A DNA stretch of 64,000 nt. Origin: Sulfolobus islandicus Y.N.15.51 (lineage in GTDB: Archaea; Thermoproteota; Thermoprotei_A; Sulfolobales; Sulfolobaceae). The notes below the pieces were generated by a model that ran no database searches, was not told where the DNA came from, and saw nothing but the letters and a program-made list of their open reading frames with translations. This document shows positions 38,154-47,854 of this stretch, one piece after another; position 1 is the stretch's first letter; each line of letters begins with the position of its first letter. Position numbers and translations under genes: made by a program. Location of the stretch: positions 2,666,674-2,730,673 of the forward strand of contig NC_012623.1 of the NCBI RefSeq assembly GCF_000022485.1, read 5' to 3'.

Positions 38154-39098
38154 ATGGAGAAGAATATGAGGAGAAGAATTCAGAAGATTAAAGGTGGCAG
38201 TTACATAATAACATTACCTCCAGAATGGGTTAGGAGAAATAGCTTAGATGCTAAAAGTGAGGTTTTTGTTATAGAAAAAGATGGAGAATTATTAATAAAA
38301 CCTATAAGAGATTACATTACCAAGAAGACCCTTGATCTTGATCTTATTGATTTAGAAACTAGCAAATACTTGATAACAGTATACTACATGCAAGGGATTT
38401 CTGAAATAGAAATAAAATCTAAGTCTGTAATATCAGCCTCTATAAAAGATGAGCTGAAAAATTTGCAATTGTACTTGCCAGGTTTAACAATTGAGAGTGA
38501 AAGTTTTAACTATATTACATTTAAAGTTCAAGATAGTTTTAACACCAATCTGGCTGAAAGGATGAAAACTTTCTCTAGTAAATTATTGAGACTACTGGAG
38601 GATCTGGAAAAGATAATTGAAAATCCTAACAAGGAAATGGCTGTAGATTTGAAAAATCGAGCTGAGGAGTTAAATAAATTATACAATTCAATAATAAGGG
38701 AAATAGCCATAGTTTCACAAAAAGAGGAGGAATTTGAGATAAAAAATCTACCCACTAGAGATTTAATACTCTATGCTATAGCAATGCGTGACATGGGAAG
38801 AATGCTATCTCATATAAAAACCACATCCCTAGCCGTAACTGAATGTATAAACACATCCAATAAAGAACTAAAATTCATAATTAAAACCATCGTGAATATG
38901 TTTAAGAGATCTCAAGAGGTGTTTTTTGATAAAGATATAGATCACATAAGGGACATAAGGGAAAGTATGAAAGAAATAAACAAGATAGTGTATGGAAACG
39001 AGATAGAATGTAAAGAACTGGCAAGAGAGTTGGCTAGGATAGCGAGCTACTGTGTAGCTCTAATGGATGATGGAGTGCATAAAAGTGTTAAGATATAG
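38154..39098 (+). CDS. AbrB-type DNA-binding domain plus PhoU-like domain regulator
   Basis: A 314-residue archaeal PhoU-like protein. The N-terminal MRRRIQKIKGGSYIITLPPEWVRRNSLDAKSEVFVIEKDGELLIKP is a SpoVT/AbrB DNA-binding fold; here only its layout is cited. The remaining ~220 residues are helical, with a PhoU repeat (MKTFSSKLLRLLEDLEKII... and RDMGRMLSHIKTTS). Such proteins link phosphate or metal status to transcription. A second ATG lies at 38166 and could be the true start, judged by the TATA box near 38146. Confidence 0.8.
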   Translation: MEKNMRRRIQKIKGGSYIITLPPEWVRRNSLDAKSEVFVIEKDGELLIKPIRDYITKKTLDLDLIDLETSKYLITVYYMQGISEIEIKSKSVISASIKDELKNLQLYLPGLTIESESFNYITFKVQDSFNTNLAERMKTFSSKLLRLLEDLEKIIENPNKEMAVDLKNRAEELNKLYNSIIREIAIVSQKEEEFEIKNLPTRDLILYAIAMRDMGRMLSHIKTTSLAVTECINTSNKELKFIIKTIVNMFKRSQEVFFDKDIDHIRDIRESMKEINKIVYGNEIECKELARELARIASYCVALMDDGVHKSVKI

Positions 39099-39241
39099 TG
39101 TAGATATTTCTCTACGATAAGATCAAGTAAATTTTAATTCATAAAGTCCTATCATTATTATTTTAAAAAAGTCTACATATAAACGATGCATATTTCCATA
39201 AATTTTTTAAACATAGAATGATAAGCATCTTGGGATTATAA

Positions 39242-41347
39242 ATGTCTAGCCTAAAGGGTTTAGCTTTTTTATTAGTAATTTTAACAAGCATGATTATACC
39301 ATCACTATTTTTCTTACAAACTTCAGCACAAACATCACTCACAATATCTCCATCAAACTCATCTATACTTGTCGACGTTTCCCAAGTAGCGCCTCCAGAT
39401 GCACTTGACCCAGCGACTGGGTTTTACGTTCAAGATGGACCATTATATCAAGCAATCTTTCAAGAGCTAGTGGAATATAACGGTTCGAATTACTTACAAG
39501 TTGTCCCAGTTATAGCCCAGAACTGGTCAACAACAAACTATGAGAACTGGACATTCTACATCAGACATGGAGTATACTTTCCAGATGGAGTACAAGTAAA
39601 TGCTAGTACTGTTTGGTTCTCTTTTTACAGGATTATACTAATGGGACAAGGTCCTGGTGTGGCTAACTATATTGAACTATTATTCAATTCAACTCAGTAT
39701 GGGCAGACTGGATATGCCTTACCGTGGGGTGTCGCAGCAGCAATACAAAATGTTACTGGATTACCAACTACTAAGAACGCAACGCTAGCTGCGAAGGTAC
39801 TTGCATCGATACTATCCCATTTCAACGCTGCAAACACTACAATACAGAAAATCATGGAATACCCGTATCAAGCAGTAGTGGTTGAGGGGCCTTATAAGGT
39901 TAAGATAAGTACACTTGAACCCTATAGGTATTTCCTATTAGATATAGCTAGCTGGTGGGGAGCGATAGTTAATCCAGTCTTTATTGATGAACATGGCGGA
40001 GTTCAACCAAATACTCCTAACTCATATATTAATGATAATGGCATGGAAGGGACTGGTCCCTATGTGATCAAAAGTGTGGGACCTAGTTTATCTGAAATTG
40101 TATTAGTGAAGAATCCAAACTACTGGGCTAACAATTTATCTAACATACCAGTTGTAGCTCAACCTGGACATATACCAGTTATTGACATAAAATACGGATT
40201 AAGCCACAACGCTAGAGTGGAAGATTTTGCAACGAATCAAGCCCAAATTTCATATGTTAGCTTACCATTCCTACAGCAGATATACTCTGCATATCAGTAT
40301 AATAAATATGTAAGTTTCAATCAAATATTTGTGAATTTAGGTTATGAGGCAGCAGTATTCTATATCGCAATGAATACACAAATCTTCCCTACTAACATTA
40401 CTGCATTTAGACAAGCAATAGTTCACGCTATAAACTATACTGCAGAGTTAGATGTATTCAAATTCCAAAATCAAACACTAGCAATAGAGTATTTAGGTCC
40501 AATATCTCCAGTATTCCCACTGTATAATGAAGTTATGCAATTAGATAAATTACATCCCTACACCTATAACTTATCCTTAGCCTTACACTACCTGAATGAA
40601 GCTGGATACGAGGGACACTTCTATGTTGTGTTGCCTAATGGAACTACGATAGGTGATACCAATGGTAAGCAATTAAGCACATTAACTATATATGCTTTAG
40701 CACCTGTGAATGAGTTAGAGCAAGAGCAATTAACAATAGTTCAGGATAGTTTACAAAAGATAGGGATTTCAACATCAATACAATATGTCTTACCTTCCGT
40801 AACCGATAACTGGATAACACCAAATGGTACACCAGCGCTAATAGATTTAGGGTGGTTCCCAGATTGGCCAGATCCGATTTTCCAAGAATTAATGGCACAA
40901 ACTGATGTATTATATGGTGGAATATCTGGAGATTTAGCTTGGGTTAATATTTCAACATTACAGCAAATATATGAGAATTTATCATTCTTAACAAATCAGA
41001 CACAACAAACTTTAGAGGTTGCTAAAGTATATCAAATATTGTATCAAGAAGCGCCATACGCTTGGTTACCAAATCCTGTAGTATATTACTTTGTCCAGCC
41101 TTATGTGAAAGGATTTGTATACAACCCATTTATAGGCTATTACTATAACTTAATGTACTATCAACCATACACTGTAACCATATCAACTTCAACTAGCATA
41201 ACCTCTTCTACTACAACAACAACTACCTCATCTTCACCATCCACACTAATTTATGCAACAATAGGAATAGTAGTCGTGATAGTTATAATAGTAGTTGCGA
41301 TAGTCCTCTTAAGAGGAAGAGGTAGAGGAGGAGGCCCAGGATTTTAA
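39242..41347 (+). CDS. dppA: ABC transporter substrate-binding protein, peptide/oligosaccharide type
   Basis: A 701-residue SBP_bac_5-family (DppA/OppA) binding protein. An N-terminal hydrophobic signal (about residues 5-28) precedes the solute-binding domain. The family motif region is near residues 90-130 (NWTFYIRHGVYFPDGVQVNASTVWFSF). The C-terminus is a Ser/Thr-rich linker (residues about 645-670) followed by a transmembrane helix and a basic tail. This is the Sulfolobus arrangement, with the protein anchored at its C-terminus in the membrane. The ligand could be a peptide or a sugar such as a glucooligosaccharide. Confidence 0.85.
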   Translation: MSSLKGLAFLLVILTSMIIPSLFFLQTSAQTSLTISPSNSSILVDVSQVAPPDALDPATGFYVQDGPLYQAIFQELVEYNGSNYLQVVPVIAQNWSTTNYENWTFYIRHGVYFPDGVQVNASTVWFSFYRIILMGQGPGVANYIELLFNSTQYGQTGYALPWGVAAAIQNVTGLPTTKNATLAAKVLASILSHFNAANTTIQKIMEYPYQAVVVEGPYKVKISTLEPYRYFLLDIASWWGAIVNPVFIDEHGGVQPNTPNSYINDNGMEGTGPYVIKSVGPSLSEIVLVKNPNYWANNLSNIPVVAQPGHIPVIDIKYGLSHNARVEDFATNQAQISYVSLPFLQQIYSAYQYNKYVSFNQIFVNLGYEAAVFYIAMNTQIFPTNITAFRQAIVHAINYTAELDVFKFQNQTLAIEYLGPISPVFPLYNEVMQLDKLHPYTYNLSLALHYLNEAGYEGHFYVVLPNGTTIGDTNGKQLSTLTIYALAPVNELEQEQLTIVQDSLQKIGISTSIQYVLPSVTDNWITPNGTPALIDLGWFPDWPDPIFQELMAQTDVLYGGISGDLAWVNISTLQQIYENLSFLTNQTQQTLEVAKVYQILYQEAPYAWLPNPVVYYFVQPYVKGFVYNPFIGYYYNLMYYQPYTVTISTSTSITSSTTTTTTSSSPSTLIYATIGIVVVIVIIVVAIVLLRGRGRGGGPGF

Positions 41348-41354
41348 AGTCATT

Positions 41355-41375
41355 CCTTTTTTCTTTTTTCCTTTC
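41355..41375 (+). terminator. T-rich stretch between dppA and dppB
   Basis: Just behind the dppA stop lies TTCCTTTTTTCTTTTTTCC, two runs of six T. It may end part of the transcripts, so that the binding protein is made in excess over the permeases, as is usual for ABC importers. Confidence 0.4.
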
Positions 41376-41436
41376 CACGTTATTCTGTGAGAATAAATAT
41401 ATTAGTACCTTCAAACTTTATTTAAATGGACATGGT

Positions 41437-42468
41437 ATGTCCATAAATACTGTCTTCTTTATTATAAGAAGGATCATTAATGCTTTCATTACCTTACTAT
41501 TACTAATTATATTAGTTTTTATTATGATACATATCATAGCACCAAATCCTTTAGCCTTGGCAAGGCTATATACTGGACCACATGCAACTTATACAGAGTT
41601 AGAACAAGTAGCGAAACAATACGGACTAGATCAGCCTCTTTATATCCAAATAATTAACTACATAATTAATGTATTGCATGGAAATTTAGGTATAGATCCA
41701 ACATATAAGGTACCAGTAGTAACGCTTATCGGTAAATATTTGCCAAGAACTCTAGAATTGGTAATACCAGCAACAATACTTTCCGTAGTTATTGGCTTAT
41801 TCACTGGTGCTATAGCAGCATCAAACAGGAATAAACCACTGGATTATCTAGTCCGTGGCGTTTACTTAGTTACTTGGGCATCTCCGCCATTCTTAATCGC
41901 TGTTATATTACAATTAGTGATAGCGTATTATCTCAGATTATTACCTCCTACCGGTACTGTTAATCCCGTTCTTACTCCACCAAAGCCTATAACACCTTTT
42001 CCTTTGCTAAACGCAATGTTAGCAGGAGATTGGCCTTATTTTTCTAGTCTAGTTCACCATATGGTCTTACCAGTTATAGCAATAGCATTAGTCAGTTTTG
42101 GAATAGTGACCCGAATAGCCAGAGCTTCAATGCTAGACTATATGGAGTCTGATTTCGCTAAACTTAGTCTTATGAAAGGGCTAAGTAGAAGAAAAGTGGT
42201 ATATGGTGTGGTTCTAAGAAATGCTTCAATACCATTAGTAACCTTAATTGCGTTGCTTTTCGGATACTCGGTAGCGGGAGCAGTTGTAATTGAGGATATA
42301 TTCCAATATCATGGAATGGGGTATTTCATTACTCAGGCTATAGAAAGTCTAGATTACACGTCAATTTTGGGAACAACAGTAATTGTAGGAATTGCTATAA
42401 TTATAGCAAATCTAGTTGCAGATATACTTTATGGGGTTCTAGATCCAAGGGTGAGGATAGTTGAGTGA
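41437..42468 (+). CDS. dppB: ABC transporter permease DppB
   Basis: A 343-residue inner-membrane permease of the DppB/OppB type with six transmembrane segments. The coupling-loop EAA motif SLMKGLSRRKVVYGVVLRNASIPL is at about residue 250, and an N-terminal PLA-type segment (about residues 31-45) is present. Together with DppC it forms the channel that accepts substrate from DppA. Confidence 0.88.
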   Translation: MSINTVFFIIRRIINAFITLLLLIILVFIMIHIIAPNPLALARLYTGPHATYTELEQVAKQYGLDQPLYIQIINYIINVLHGNLGIDPTYKVPVVTLIGKYLPRTLELVIPATILSVVIGLFTGAIAASNRNKPLDYLVRGVYLVTWASPPFLIAVILQLVIAYYLRLLPPTGTVNPVLTPPKPITPFPLLNAMLAGDWPYFSSLVHHMVLPVIAIALVSFGIVTRIARASMLDYMESDFAKLSLMKGLSRRKVVYGVVLRNASIPLVTLIALLFGYSVAGAVVIEDIFQYHGMGYFITQAIESLDYTSILGTTVIVGIAIIIANLVADILYGVLDPRVRIVE

Positions 42469-43357
42469 AAATTCTGGAATTAGGTTCATGCTAAAGGCTT
42501 TAATTAGAGATAAGGCTGGATTATTGGGCTTAATAATAGTAAGCCTATTTCTACTGTGGTCTTTAATACAAGGAATATTAGAGATATTGTCCAGTTATCT
42601 TAGGAAACAGTATTTAGGTTATATACTCCTTCCTCATAATCCATATCAATATAATTTGCAGTTAGCCTTCCATCCTCCTTCGTCCACCTTTCTTTTAGGT
42701 ACTAATGCAGAAGGAGAGGACATTTTTTCAAGAATTTTATATGCACTACCCAGAGATGCATTCGTGGCCATAGTAGTAGTGTTTTCAGCAATAATCATAG
42801 GAGGAATACTAGGAATACTTGCAGGCTATCTAGGTGGTATAATAGATGAAATCTTAATGAGAGTTACAGATGCCTTTCTATCCTTACCGGCATTAATATT
42901 AGTTATTGCAATAACTGTGCCATTGAAAGCTACGTTCTTAGCTACCATATTAGGCTTGGCAATAGTATGGTGGCCAACCTATGCTAGATTTTATAGAGCC
43001 CAAACGTTAAGGATAAAGAATATGGATTATATTTCTGCAGCTAAATTAAGTGGAGTCTCTCGAATATCATTGTTCTATAGATATATCTTTCTAAATTCCG
43101 TAGATCCAGTATTAGCATATGCCGCATTAGACTTCGGTAACGTAATATTAACTTACTCAACCTTAGCGTTCTTAGGAATAGGTATAACACCTCCAATCCC
43201 GGAGTTAGGAGAAATGGCAGCAAACGGTGTTACTGGGTTACCCCAATATTGGTGGTGGGCGCTATTTCCAGGGTTAACTATTCTAATTATTGTTATAGGG
43301 TTCGTGTTGCTAGGTGATAGATTGCAGGATGTGGTAGCTGGAAGAATAGCCTATTAG
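42461..43357 (+). CDS. dppC: ABC transporter permease DppC
   Basis: A 298-residue permease of the DppC/OppC type, with six transmembrane segments and the EAA loop SAAKLSGVSRISLFYRYIFLNSVDPV near residue 195. The TTG at 42461, preceded by GGGTGAGGA, is the likely start and lies inside the end of dppB. It pairs with DppB. Confidence 0.88.
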   Translation: MSENSGIRFMLKALIRDKAGLLGLIIVSLFLLWSLIQGILEILSSYLRKQYLGYILLPHNPYQYNLQLAFHPPSSTFLLGTNAEGEDIFSRILYALPRDAFVAIVVVFSAIIIGGILGILAGYLGGIIDEILMRVTDAFLSLPALILVIAITVPLKATFLATILGLAIVWWPTYARFYRAQTLRIKNMDYISAAKLSGVSRISLFYRYIFLNSVDPVLAYAALDFGNVILTYSTLAFLGIGITPPIPELGEMAANGVTGLPQYWWWALFPGLTILIIVIGFVLLGDRLQDVVAGRIAY

Positions 43358-43366
43358 GTGAGTAAA

Positions 43367-44332
43367 ATGGTATTGCTTCAGATTAGAAACTTAAACGTTT
43401 ATTATAATACAATAATAAGTTGGATTAAAGTATTAAGTGATGTAAATCTAGATGTAGAAAAAGGGGAAATAGTAGGAGTTGTTGGAGAAAGCGGTTCTGG
43501 GAAATCCACATTAGGTCACGCAATCTCCAGAATCCTACCTCCGAATGCGAGAATTCAAGGCGATATCATAATAGATGGAGTTAATTTAGCTAAGTTAAAA
43601 GACAATGAATTGCAGAAATATAGAGGAACATGGGTTTTCATGATATTTCAAAATCCATTAAACAGCTTGAATCCAGTAAAGAAGGTAGGTCATCAGCTAT
43701 TAGAAGCTGTTAAAATAAGGTATCAAAGAGATGGAAAGAAAGTAGAAGAAGAAAGTTTAATGAAAGATGTTATTGAAGTTCTCAAAGATTTAAGACTTCC
43801 AGATCCTTATTCCATTATTGATCGATACCCTCATCAACTCTCAGGTGGACAAGTTCAAAGAATAGTTATTTCAATGGCTTTATTACTAAAGCCCAAATTG
43901 CTCATAACTGATGAACCAACATCTGCATTGGACGTTACAATACAAGCGCAAGTGGTTAATCTATTTAAACAATTAAATAAAGAAATAAATACAAGCATAA
44001 TCTTTATAACCCATGATATTTCCTTAGCTTACGTAGTTTCGGATAGAATAGTAGTAATGTATGCTGGAAGAATTATGGAGGATGGAAAAGTTGAAGAAGT
44101 CTTAAAATCGCCAATGCACCCATATACACAAGGGTTAGTGGCAAGTATACCAACTGGAGATAAAAATCAAAAGTTAACTGCAATTCCAAGTAACCCGCCA
44201 TCGTTTTTTGCATTACCTACTGGATGTAAGTTTAGTAATAGATGCAGTAAAGTTTTTGATGTTTGTAGGAAGAAAGAGCCCAGTATTATTGAGAAAAATG
44301 GAAGAAAAATAAGGTGTTGGTTATATGAGTGA
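43367..44332 (+). CDS. dppD: ABC transporter ATPase DppD
   Basis: A 321-residue ATPase. Walker A GESGSGKST (about residue 41), signature LSGGQVQRIVISMAL (about residue 155), Walker B LLITDEP and a C-terminal oligopeptide domain with the cysteines of GCKFSNRCSKVFDVC. These cysteines bind an Fe-S cluster in DppD/OppD relatives. GTG at 43358 is possible, but the ATG at 43367 follows GGTGA by normal distance. Confidence 0.9.
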   Translation: MVLLQIRNLNVYYNTIISWIKVLSDVNLDVEKGEIVGVVGESGSGKSTLGHAISRILPPNARIQGDIIIDGVNLAKLKDNELQKYRGTWVFMIFQNPLNSLNPVKKVGHQLLEAVKIRYQRDGKKVEEESLMKDVIEVLKDLRLPDPYSIIDRYPHQLSGGQVQRIVISMALLLKPKLLITDEPTSALDVTIQAQVVNLFKQLNKEINTSIIFITHDISLAYVVSDRIVVMYAGRIMEDGKVEEVLKSPMHPYTQGLVASIPTGDKNQKLTAIPSNPPSFFALPTGCKFSNRCSKVFDVCRKKEPSIIEKNGRKIRCWLYE

Positions 44333-45296
44333 TAATGTACTTTACAAGGCAGTCAATATAAACAAATACTATCTTGCAAAGAAGAGGGGAATACTGGAGT
44401 CGTTAGCTAGAGAACCCCCAATATATGTTAGGGCATTAGATAACGTATCCGTGGAAATAAGAAGAGGCGAAGTCTTAGGTGTTGTGGGTGAAAGTGGTTC
44501 TGGTAAAACCACATTAGGTAAAGTACTAGCTACACTAGAAAAACCCACTAGTGGAAACCTATTCTTTATGGGAATGGAGGTAAATGGTCATAACGTAAAT
44601 CATGTTAGAAAGCATATACATATGGTTTTTCAAAATCCTATGACATCCATAAATCCAAGAATGAAAGTCAAGGATATAGTTAAAGAAGCTATGAAGGAGA
44701 AAAGGGAAGAAAGAATCAAGAAGGTGTTAGAGGAAGTTGGGCTAGATTATAATTACGTAAAAGATAAGTATCCTAGAGAGCTATCTGGAGGGCAAACACA
44801 GAGAGTCGCAATAGCTAGAGCGCTTGCAAAAGAGCCGGATTTTTTAATTCTAGATGAACCAACTTCGGCTTTAGATGCCTCAGTACAAGCGCAAATCCTT
44901 AATCTACTTGTAGACTTACAAAAAGAAAGAAAACTCACATACCTCTTCATTACCCATAATATTGCAGTAGCTAGATACATCTCTGATAGAGTCATAATTA
45001 TGTATGCTGGAAAAATTGTGGAAGAAGGAAATACAAAAGAAGTTATTTCGGAACCAATGCATCCATATACTCAATCACTGCTTAGCTCAGTACCAGAATT
45101 GGGAAAGAAGGAGCTTAAACCACCTAGCGGGGAAGTGCCCAGCTTAATAAACCCACCTAGCGGATGCAGATTCAATCCTAGATGTCCTTTTGCTATGCCA
45201 ATATGTAAGGAAAAGGAACCACCATTGGTGGAAATAAATGGAAGAAAAGTCGCTTGTTGGTTGTACGAAACCAACTGGAAGAAGGCTTCTAGTTGA
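44325..45296 (+). CDS. dppF: ABC transporter ATPase DppF
   Basis: A 323-residue ATPase with Walker A GESGSGKTT (about residue 59), LSGGQTQRVAIARAL (about residue 155) and Walker B FLILDEPTSALD (about residue 178). The C-terminal cysteines in SGCRFNPRCPFAMPIC match the Fe-S domain of DppF. It overlaps dppD by eight bases and completes the five-gene importer. Confidence 0.9.
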   Translation: MSDNVLYKAVNINKYYLAKKRGILESLAREPPIYVRALDNVSVEIRRGEVLGVVGESGSGKTTLGKVLATLEKPTSGNLFFMGMEVNGHNVNHVRKHIHMVFQNPMTSINPRMKVKDIVKEAMKEKREERIKKVLEEVGLDYNYVKDKYPRELSGGQTQRVAIARALAKEPDFLILDEPTSALDASVQAQILNLLVDLQKERKLTYLFITHNIAVARYISDRVIIMYAGKIVEEGNTKEVISEPMHPYTQSLLSSVPELGKKELKPPSGEVPSLINPPSGCRFNPRCPFAMPICKEKEPPLVEINGRKVACWLYETNWKKASS

Positions 45297-45645
45297 GGGA
45301 ACTATTATACTTGTGATTTTTTCTTTATCCTTGGAGATAACTAGCATAATTAATTATCTTATTTTCGTTGGAATATGGTACGCTATATTATTTATTATAA
45401 TTGCGTGGTTTAAGAGCCATACTTACTGTATCTCGGAAAAAGAGATAATAATAAAATCATTCTTAGGTAAAAAAGTAGTCAAAGCAGAAAATTTTAAAGA
45501 AACATTTATATCACAGGGACCTATAGCGAAGAAATTAAATTGTGGCTCAATTTACATTATATTAAAAAACGGAAAGGCCACAATCTTATATGATATAAAA
45601 AACCCAGAAAAATTCCTTGAAAGAATTCAGAATTCCCGCCCTTAA
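45238..45645 (+). CDS. small membrane protein with a PH-like cytoplasmic domain
   Basis: A 135-residue protein with two hydrophobic helices (about residues 21-38 and 41-59), followed by a beta-rich domain (HTYCISEKEIIIKSFLGKKVVKAENFKET) that looks like a bacterial PH (bPH2) domain. Its ATG lies 59 bases inside dppF. No better start is visible in this frame, apart from a GTG near 45310 that would lose the first helix. The function is unknown. Confidence 0.55.
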   Translation: MEEKSLVGCTKPTGRRLLVEGTIILVIFSLSLEITSIINYLIFVGIWYAILFIIIAWFKSHTYCISEKEIIIKSFLGKKVVKAENFKETFISQGPIAKKLNCGSIYIILKNGKATILYDIKNPEKFLERIQNSRP

Positions 45646-45681
45646 ATCATCACGTTATTCAGTGCCTAGCCATGACATCAT

Positions 45682-46152
45682 TTAAGATAATTTAGATATA
45701 ACGTCTTTTATCTCATCGTAGTTTGGTTCCTTTGTTGGATCTTCGGAAACCCACTTATACCTTATTATACCGTTTTTGTCAATTACGAATACTGATCTCT
45801 TAGCGAGTACATATCCCTTTAGGATTGGCAATTCACCAGCTACACCATAGGCTTTTACAGCTTCCCTATTAAAATCACTAACAATAGTGAAATTTAGCTT
45901 ATTCTGCTCCTTAAACGCCTTATTACTAAATGGCGGATCTACACTAACTCCTATAACTACTGCATTAACTTCGTTAAATTTAGCCATAGAGTCTCTAAAA
46001 GTACACATTTCTTTCGTACAAACTGAAGTAAACGCTGCTGGGTAAAATGCTAGGACTACTACTTTACCTTTGAAATCAGATGGTATTTTAACTTTTTTCA
46101 AATCTGTATCTACTAATTCTAATTCCGGAGCTTTCTGTCCTATTTCTACCAT
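45682..46152 (-). CDS. peroxiredoxin (AhpC/TSA, Bcp-like)
   Basis: A 156-residue thiol peroxidase. Peroxidatic Cys lies in PAAFTSVCTKEMCTFRD (about residue 46) with a second Cys five residues on (51); the active-site Pro-Thr/Ser-Cys-Arg set is present (Arg in FRD and later REAVKAYG). It detoxifies hydrogen peroxide and alkyl hydroperoxides. It converges with the PH-like membrane protein gene. Confidence 0.88.
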   Translation of the reverse strand: MVEIGQKAPELELVDTDLKKVKIPSDFKGKVVVLAFYPAAFTSVCTKEMCTFRDSMAKFNEVNAVVIGVSVDPPFSNKAFKEQNKLNFTIVSDFNREAVKAYGVAGELPILKGYVLAKRSVFVIDKNGIIRYKWVSEDPTKEPNYDEIKDVISKLS

Positions 46153-46209
46153 ATAAAAGATTTAGCAATTAGAGATAAAAAGCTCAACACTAAAAGACTT
46201 TTAAAAAGT

Positions 46210-47124
46210 TTAAGTAGATATTCCAGGAACTGGTATAGAAAGATCAATCTCCCTAGAATCCCTTAGCATTTTTACATTAACTTCTGAACCAACCATCTCT
46301 TCCAGTATTGCTAGTAAATCTATAGGAGATTTAACTTCTTGGTTATTGACTTTTAGTATAATGTCACCTCGTCTTATGCCATATTTATAGGCACTTCCAT
46401 TTGGATCTATGTTCATTACAAGTAAACCACTTTGTTTCCTTACTCCCAGATACGTCGCTAATGCTTTGTTTAACTTTATTACTCCAACTCCTATATAAGG
46501 TCTTATATATCTGCCAAACTTCATGACGTTTTTTACGAAGCTATCAATAAGTTTAGACGGTATTGCAAAACCTATATTCTGAGCTTCTCTTATCATGGCA
46601 GTAACAGTACCCACGACCTCACCTTTGGTATTTATAAGAGGCCCTCCACTATTGCCAGGGTTAACGGCGGCATCTGTTTGAATCACATATATAGGAAGAC
46701 CATTAGGTGTCATTATAGCCCTTTCTTCACTGCTGATTATTCCCATGCTCACACTGTATAAACCCAAAGGATTTCCCACTGCTAATACTACCTCTCCAGT
46801 TTTGTATTCCTTAGCAAATTTCAAACTAGGCAAGTTTAGTGTAGTGCTTAACATTGCTAAATCATGATAGGGATTTATGGCAACTACTTGCGCTTCCTCT
46901 CTGAATCCATCTTCAGATATTACTACTATCTCTTCAGAATTTGATATAACGTGATAAGATGTTATTAGAACATTTTTCCCTATAGAGTAGCCGGATCCTA
47001 TACCTTCAGCAACTTGAGGCATAAAAAACTGGTCTAGAGCAATCTGCTTCGTTATTATGGTGACCACTGATGGAGTTACTTTTTCTACTAAATCCTCATA
47101 CATCGTATATGTTAAGCTTGGCAA
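46210..47124 (-). CDS. HtrA-like serine protease with PDZ domain
   Basis: A 304-residue trypsin-like protease. The catalytic triad is visible: His in ITSYHVIS (about residue 58), Asp in YHDLAML (about residue 88), and Ser in NPGNSGGPL (about residue 160). A PDZ domain follows (about residues 205-298: RRGDIILKVNNQEVKSPIDLL). No signal peptide or membrane helix is present, so it acts in the cytoplasm, probably in protein quality control. Confidence 0.88.
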   Translation of the reverse strand: MPSLTYTMYEDLVEKVTPSVVTIITKQIALDQFFMPQVAEGIGSGYSIGKNVLITSYHVISNSEEIVVISEDGFREEAQVVAINPYHDLAMLSTTLNLPSLKFAKEYKTGEVVLAVGNPLGLYSVSMGIISSEERAIMTPNGLPIYVIQTDAAVNPGNSGGPLINTKGEVVGTVTAMIREAQNIGFAIPSKLIDSFVKNVMKFGRYIRPYIGVGVIKLNKALATYLGVRKQSGLLVMNIDPNGSAYKYGIRRGDIILKVNNQEVKSPIDLLAILEEMVGSEVNVKMLRDSREIDLSIPVPGIST

Positions 47125-47298
47125 GCTATTTATATTCTTTCACCTTACGAGAAAATAGAAAAAGATACTTAAAAATATATAAATTGTTGAAAAACTCACA
47201 GTAGTCTTCATTACATTCTTCTAAAGTCTGAAATACCACCAAGTGGAACGAAAATAAACTCAAAAATCCTTTTAAGGTATCTGATCGACATTGAACCT

Positions 47299-47799
47299 AT
47301 GAATAAGGGGATAATAGGTATCGTAATAGTGTTATTAGTATTAGTTAGTGGAATATACTACGGTTACTATTACTTTACTACTGGAGTTGTAAATGTATAC
47401 GTCCAAGATCCTCCAACCACTCAAGGATATAAAATATACTTAACCATCTCTTCCATTATGCTACATAAAGTTAATGCTAGTAATGACTCTTGGATAACAA
47501 TTTCCAATAAGACAATTACTATACTATTAACTTCTAATATGACATTTCTAGCCTCTTCTAGAATACCTTCTGGGGAATACAATGAGATATTTCTAGAGAT
47601 ATCTGCGGCTCAAGTTCAACTTGGAAATATCAATATCTCAGCGAAAATACCTAGCGGAGTATTTAAAATACATATTATAAACGGTATGGATCTAAAAGGA
47701 GGTTCTTCACAATCGCTACTGATAAGCTTTCCTCATATAACCTATACCAATGGACAAATAATAATAAGTCCTTCAATTACTGCTGAAGTTATTAGCTAA
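47299..47799 (+). CDS. DUF4382 domain lipoprotein-like or anchored protein
   Basis: A 166-residue protein. A hydrophobic N-terminal helix (about residues 4-22) precedes a beta-sandwich domain of the DUF4382 type. Its motif (VNVYVQDPPT... ITISSIMLHKVN...SWITI...LPSGEYNEIFLEI) is readable in the first 110 residues. It is probably exposed outside the cell. The ligand is unknown; a TATA box near 47272 leads to its own start. Confidence 0.65.
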   Translation: MNKGIIGIVIVLLVLVSGIYYGYYYFTTGVVNVYVQDPPTTQGYKIYLTISSIMLHKVNASNDSWITISNKTITILLTSNMTFLASSRIPSGEYNEIFLEISAAQVQLGNINISAKIPSGVFKIHIINGMDLKGGSSQSLLISFPHITYTNGQIIISPSITAEVIS

Positions 47800-47854
47800 A
47801 TTACAATATCATATGTAGATAGGTTAATATGCTTTAGATACGCAAATATACTTA